Source: JBBSMX01 sp038232935 (GTDB lineage: Bacteria; Bacteroidota; Rhodothermia; Rhodothermales; JANQRZ01). Taken from it: a stretch of DNA of 25,689 bases. Numbering within the stretch: the first letter of the stretch is position 1; every line of letters starts with the position of its first letter. Below the pieces are notes generated by a model. That model was not told the DNA's origin. It did no database searches and saw nothing but the letters and a program-made list of their open reading frames with translations. Where the stretch lies: positions 1 to 25,689 of the forward strand of contig JBBSMX010000050.1 in assembly GCA_038232935.1 (NCBI GenBank), read 5' to 3'. Below, piece after piece: positions 22,509-25,689 of the stretch. The position numbers were made by a program, and so were the translations under genes.

Positions 22509-23495
22509 TCACACGTTCACGTCCACGACGATGCGCCCCTGCGTCTCGCCACGCGTGATCTTCTCGCTGTAGGCGATCACGTCGCCGAGCGTGATCGTCT
22601 GCTGGATGGCTTCGAGCGCGCTGCTCGGCAGCACGTCGTCGAGCCGTTGCCACGCGGTGCGGCGGCGCTCCGGCGGGCACGTGTTCGAGTCGATGCCGAG
22701 GAGGTTGACGCCGCGCAGGATGAACGGGAAGACCGTCGTGTTCAGCTCGTGGCTCTGGGCGAGGCCGTAGGAGGCGACGCTGCCGTGTCGCGCGGTCTGC
22801 GCGATGAGCGTGGCGAGCGTTGGGCCGCCGACGGCATCGACCGCCCCGGCCCATCGGGCCTTTTCCATCGGGTGCTTCGGTCCCGCGCTGAGCTCGTCGC
22901 GGCCGATCACGCGGGCCGCGCCGAGGCTGCGGAGATAGTCGTGTGCGCCGTCGGTCCCGGTCGACGCGACGGCATCGTAGCCGAGTGCGTGGAGGATCGC
23001 GACGGCCATGCTCCCCGCCCCGCCCGACGCGCCGGTCACGGCGACCTCGCCCTTCTCCGGGGTCACGCCGTGCTCCTCCAGCGCCATCACCGCCAGCATC
23101 GCCGTAAACCCGGCGGTGCCGACGATCATCGCCTCCTTCAGCGTCATCCCGCCGGGCAGCGCGACGAGGTGCTCGGACGACGCGCGAGCGTATTCCGCGA
23201 AGCCGCCCCAACGGTCCTCGCCCGTCCCCCACCCCGTCAGGATCACCTCGTCGCCGGGCTGAAACCGCTCGCTCTCGGACTCCGCGACGGTCCCCGCGAG
23301 GTCGATCCCCGGCACGAACGGAAAGTCGCCCCGGACGATCTTGCCCTTGCCCGTGACCGCGAGCCCGTCTTTGTAGTTGAGGCTGGAATAGGCCACGTCG
23401 ATCAGCACGTCCCCATCGGGGAGGTCGCGCTCGGCGACGGTCTCGATGGCGGCGCGGACGCCGTCGTCGGTTTGGGTGAGGAGGAGGGCTTTCAT
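22509..23495 (-). CDS. acuI: AcuI/YhdH-type acryloyl-CoA reductase (MDR family)
   Basis: A 328-residue zinc-free medium-chain dehydrogenase of the YhdH/AcuI group, which reduces acryloyl-CoA to propionyl-CoA with NADPH and so detoxifies acrylate. Family marks are MKALLLTQTDDG at the start, SSLNYKDGLAVTGKGKI (37-53), FPFVPGIDLAGTV (58-70), GDEVILTGWGTGEDRWGGFAEY (split across 81-102), and the NADPH loop VTGASGGAGSMA (153-164). The end DVIAYSEKITRGETQGRIV is also typical. The start ATG 23495-23493 begins the conserved N-terminus; the frame is open 18 codons further up without conservation. No propionyl-CoA or DMSP genes are in view. It is probably the first gene of an operon with the FAD oxidoreductase. 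Confidence 0.9.
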   Translation of the reverse strand: MKALLLTQTDDGVRAAIETVAERDLPDGDVLIDVAYSSLNYKDGLAVTGKGKIVRGDFPFVPGIDLAGTVAESESERFQPGDEVILTGWGTGEDRWGGFAEYARASSEHLVALPGGMTLKEAMIVGTAGFTAMLAVMALEEHGVTPEKGEVAVTGASGGAGSMAVAILHALGYDAVASTGTDGAHDYLRSLGAARVIGRDELSAGPKHPMEKARWAGAVDAVGGPTLATLIAQTARHGSVASYGLAQSHELNTTVFPFILRGVNLLGIDSNTCPPERRRTAWQRLDDVLPSSALEAIQQTITLGDVIAYSEKITRGETQGRIVVDVNV

Positions 23496-23573
23496 CGAGT
23501 GAGGGATGAGGGTAACGAGTGGACGCCAAATGATAACAACTTGCAGCAATCAGCGACCTAGCCTTTAGTGGAG

Positions 23574-24296
23574 CTACATGAACGATCGTCGCCTGAATGT
23601 CTTGACATCGCCACTATTCAATTCAAACCACTCCCCATTCTTCCGCTTGTCAGCGAAGCGCTTGTGCCAGTACCCCTCGATTCCAACAGGATCGTCGGTC
23701 CGAATCGAATGGACGATTTCCGCCTTATCAGGAAGCTGTATTGCAAGTTCTCGCTCGCGGCGGCCAACAGAGCTGCTTCTCCCGATCTTGTAATACCGCC
23801 CTGATTTTAGCAGGTAAACGTATCCATAATCCTCTTCAGAGCCTCCTTCTCCCTTTACCTCATAACTTGGAGCTTTGGCGGCCAGTGGTGAGCAAATCTG
23901 AATGACATCGTCATAAACCTCGAATTGGTTGCAGTAATTCATGACCCGAACGGCTACCTCGGCTTTTCGGCCGAATCGACGGAACGTGTTATGGCTCGGG
24001 AATTCCTCGTCGTTTCTCGCCTTAATCCGCAAGTCACCGGAGGTAGGGAAGTGTTCAAGCTCTCGGATAAGATCGATGAGTCGTTCTATAAGCCAATTTT
24101 CATCGTAGGCCTGCTGCAACACATTAGGCGTGAATCCTGCTTCTTTGATCGCATCACTCCACCGAGCCCAGAACTTCCCGTACCAATCCGACTCCTTAAT
24201 TCCTGTCACACCGAGGAATCGTTGTTTGCCTAGAGGAGAGCCACCATTCTCCTCGGCAGTCCGCCTGATCTCGCTAAGAATGAAACGCTTTGTCAC
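23574..24296 (-). CDS. GIY-YIG nuclease-like protein with N-terminal helical DNA-binding module, low GC
   Basis: A 240-residue protein. The N-terminal half (about 1-125) carries two related helical modules of the type beginning ILSEIRRTAEENGGSPLG and SDWYGKFWARWSDAIKEAGF, followed by LIDLIRELEHFPTSGDLR, like the DNA-binding repeats found beside homing-type nucleases. The C-terminal part (about 158-235) is a GIY-YIG/T5orf172-type nuclease domain: GYVYLLKSGRYYKIGRS (Y159, Y161, Y169-K-I-G172), arginines at 179-183, E208, and NGEWFEL (E222). The start is GTG 24296-24294; an in-frame TAG lies about 10 codons upstream and no ATG is nearby. The base composition is far less GC-rich than both neighbours, so it was probably acquired recently. 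It starts 7 bases after the amidohydrolase stop and reads on that operon's strand. Confidence 0.78.
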   Translation of the reverse strand: MTKRFILSEIRRTAEENGGSPLGKQRFLGVTGIKESDWYGKFWARWSDAIKEAGFTPNVLQQAYDENWLIERLIDLIRELEHFPTSGDLRIKARNDEEFPSHNTFRRFGRKAEVAVRVMNYCNQFEVYDDVIQICSPLAAKAPSYEVKGEGGSEEDYGYVYLLKSGRYYKIGRSSSVGRRERELAIQLPDKAEIVHSIRTDDPVGIEGYWHKRFADKRKNGEWFELNSGDVKTFRRRSFM

Positions 24297-24303
24297 TTGA
24301 AGC

Positions 24304-25509
24304 TCAGTGGCATTCGTCCACGGCTACTTCGCCGCCGGCGATGACGGTGCAGACGTGGGAGGTGTACTCGAACGGGTCGCCGTCGAAGAGGACGAGGTCG
24401 GCGTCTTTGCCGGGGGCGAGGGAGCCGACGCGGTCGTCGATGCCGAGGATCTGGGCGGCGTCGATGGTGATGGTGCGGAGGGCGTCCTCCATCCCGAGCC
24501 CGTTCGCCGCGGCGATGGCTGCTTCGAAGAGGACGACGCGAGTCTTGGGGACGTAGGCCTCGTAGCCACTCTGGATCGCGACGAGGAGGCCGGCGTCGTG
24601 CAGCGTCTTGGCCGTCTCGAAGCTCACGCTCTGCATCTCGCCGCCGGCGCGGACCATCGTCGGGTGCAGGATCACCGGCACACCCGCCGCCTTGAGCTGG
24701 TCGATCACGAGGTAGGCCTCGGCCCCGCCGTCGAGTACCATCCGCAGGTCAAACTCGTCGGCGAGGCGGAGGGCGGTGAGGATGTCGTGGGCGCGGTGCG
24801 CGGTGATGAGCGCGGCGGCCTCGCCCGAGAGCACGCGGGCGAGCGCCTCTTTCCGCAGGTCGCGCGCGGGATGCTTGTCCTCGTCCTCCTTCTTCAGGTC
24901 CTCGGCGTAGCGCTGCGCCTCCATGAGCGCCCCGCGCAGCATCGCGATCTCCTTCGAGCGCGTCCCCGGCGACTCGAAGTTGCCCCGGATGCCCGTACCG
25001 AGCACGAACGCCACCATCGGCGCGTCGGCGACGATCCCTTCGTCCACGGTGCGGGCGTGGGTCTTGAAGATCGCCGTCTGCCCCCCCACCGGCGCGCCGG
25101 GCGACGGGCCGACCTGCACCGTCGTCACGCCGAAGCCGAGCACCCACGCTACGAGGTCTTCGGTCGGATCGTACGCGTCGATGGCGCGGAGCTCGGGCTG
25201 GATCGGGTCGGACGTGTCGAGGTGGTCCTGATCCCCCGGCTGGTTGAGGATGCCTGAGAGGCCGACCGTCGCACGCGCGTCCACGAGCCCCGGCGTCACC
25301 ACGGCCGCGTCGAGCACCCGGTAGCCGTCGGGGATCGCCACGCTCGCGGCCGGGCCGACGCGCTCGATCTTCCCGTCGCGGACGAGCACGACGCCGTTCT
25401 GGAGGGGCGCGCCCTCCATCGTGTACACCCGCTCCCCGCGCACGGCGAGCTGGGCGGCGGCGGGTCCGGCGACGAGGAGAATAAGAATTGCAATAACGGA
25501 TCGCTTCAC
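24304..25509 (-). CDS. secreted amidohydrolase-family protein lacking the HxH metal motif
   Basis: A 401-residue exported amidohydrolase-superfamily protein. A signal peptide (MKRSVIAILILLVAGPAAAQ) leads into the composite beta-sandwich and TIM barrel. The usual PGLIDxHxH reads PGLVDARAT (73-81), so the two metal-binding histidines are R79 and T81. The later core is family-like (ALITAHRAHDILTALRLADE, then VLDGGAEAYLVIDQLKAAG, where a His often precedes GG but Leu does here) and the closing barrel-to-sandwich segment GSLAPGKDADLVLFDGDP is intact. Active relatives include imidazolonepropionase-like and prolidase-like secreted hydrolases. The lost histidines suggest a metal-free enzyme, a non-catalytic binding protein, or a divergent site; this remains inference. 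The start is GTG 25509-25507. The GIY-YIG gene follows after 7 bases. Confidence 0.82.
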   Translation of the reverse strand: MKRSVIAILILLVAGPAAAQLAVRGERVYTMEGAPLQNGVVLVRDGKIERVGPAASVAIPDGYRVLDAAVVTPGLVDARATVGLSGILNQPGDQDHLDTSDPIQPELRAIDAYDPTEDLVAWVLGFGVTTVQVGPSPGAPVGGQTAIFKTHARTVDEGIVADAPMVAFVLGTGIRGNFESPGTRSKEIAMLRGALMEAQRYAEDLKKEDEDKHPARDLRKEALARVLSGEAAALITAHRAHDILTALRLADEFDLRMVLDGGAEAYLVIDQLKAAGVPVILHPTMVRAGGEMQSVSFETAKTLHDAGLLVAIQSGYEAYVPKTRVVLFEAAIAAANGLGMEDALRTITIDAAQILGIDDRVGSLAPGKDADLVLFDGDPFEYTSHVCTVIAGGEVAVDECH

Positions 25510-25656
25510 AGTGCCTGCAGGATTAGAGGAGCGGGACGGGCCTAGGGTTGCTCAACGTCAGTCGCGGGTTGAAGTAGAGAACGGGTTGGCAAGTCGCTGC
25601 GTCGTGCGTAGGGTGGAGTTGACCACTCCCCTCGCACCAGCAACCCCGCCAACCCG

Positions 25657-25689
25657 ATGACCAGCAATGTACTCGACCAGGCCACCCGC
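25657..25689 (+). CDS. start of a gene running off the right edge
   Basis: ATG 25657 opens a frame of 11 codons (MTSNVLDQATR) to the window edge. It follows a 147-bp gap after the divergent amidohydrolase start, a suitable promoter-bearing space, and GC-rich third positions continue. There is too little sequence to name it. Confidence 0.4.
   Translation, partial: MTSNVLDQATR

Noticed and set aside
1..25689. CRISPR arrays, rRNA, tRNA, transposases
   Set aside because: No spaced direct repeats, no tRNA-like T-loop/CCA structures and no transposase motifs were seen in reading both strands; a tRNAscan or CRISPR search could still be run.

Overview
The window is a high-GC bacterial chromosome segment, most likely from the Rhodothermota/Bacteroidota side. 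The pointers are a TonB receptor with an N-terminal carboxypeptidase-regulatory-like domain, very few recognisable Shine-Dalgarno sequences, and an ECF-type sigma factor beside a Ser/Thr kinase-TPR protein. The lineage is an inference from gene content; no rRNA or tRNA is present to test it. Two stretches are visibly AT-richer than the rest (about 141-700 and 23574-24300), and both hold genes with the hallmarks of transfer.

Left end (1-830): the tail of an unrecognised gene, then an integron gene cassette on the minus strand. The cassette carries an HPF/RaiA-family ribosome-associated protein. It ends in an attC site whose two conserved halves closely match the classic aadA-type attC, and a second attC-like site lies at its other boundary. 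No integron integrase is visible. Beyond it lies what looks like the 3' remnant of another cassette.

827-5148: a McrBC-like restriction pair on the minus strand, namely an EVE-domain McrB-type AAA+ protein and a DUF2357 protein with a PD-(D/E)XK nuclease core. The pair is split by a GNAT acetyltransferase gene on the opposite strand and by a REP-like repeat. Together with the cassette this makes a small defence/accessory island.

5296-9277: a TonB-dependent receptor and, divergently, a pectinacetylesterase-like lipoprotein. 9469-15306: uvrB, a MenC/N-succinylamino-acid-racemase-type enolase, a MerC-like membrane protein whose frame runs antisense into menC, a winged-helix SAM methyltransferase, and a Sig-70_X6-type sigma factor. 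The sigma factor is followed after 12 nt by a 1078-residue protein that fuses an alpha/beta hydrolase, a Ser/Thr kinase, a TolB/FlgO-like domain and TPRs.

18662-25689: a Bax-inhibitor-1 family membrane protein, a DUF3500 protein followed closely by an acyl-ACP thioesterase, then a minus-strand series: an amidohydrolase that has lost its HxH metal motif, a low-GC GIY-YIG nuclease-like gene, an AcuI-type acryloyl-CoA reductase, and a FAD-dependent oxidoreductase. The last 33 bases start another plus-strand gene.

The items most worth following up are the ribosome-hibernation-type integron cassette inserted exactly at a stop codon, the split EVE-McrB/DUF2357 system, and the hydrolase-kinase-TPR/sigma pair.
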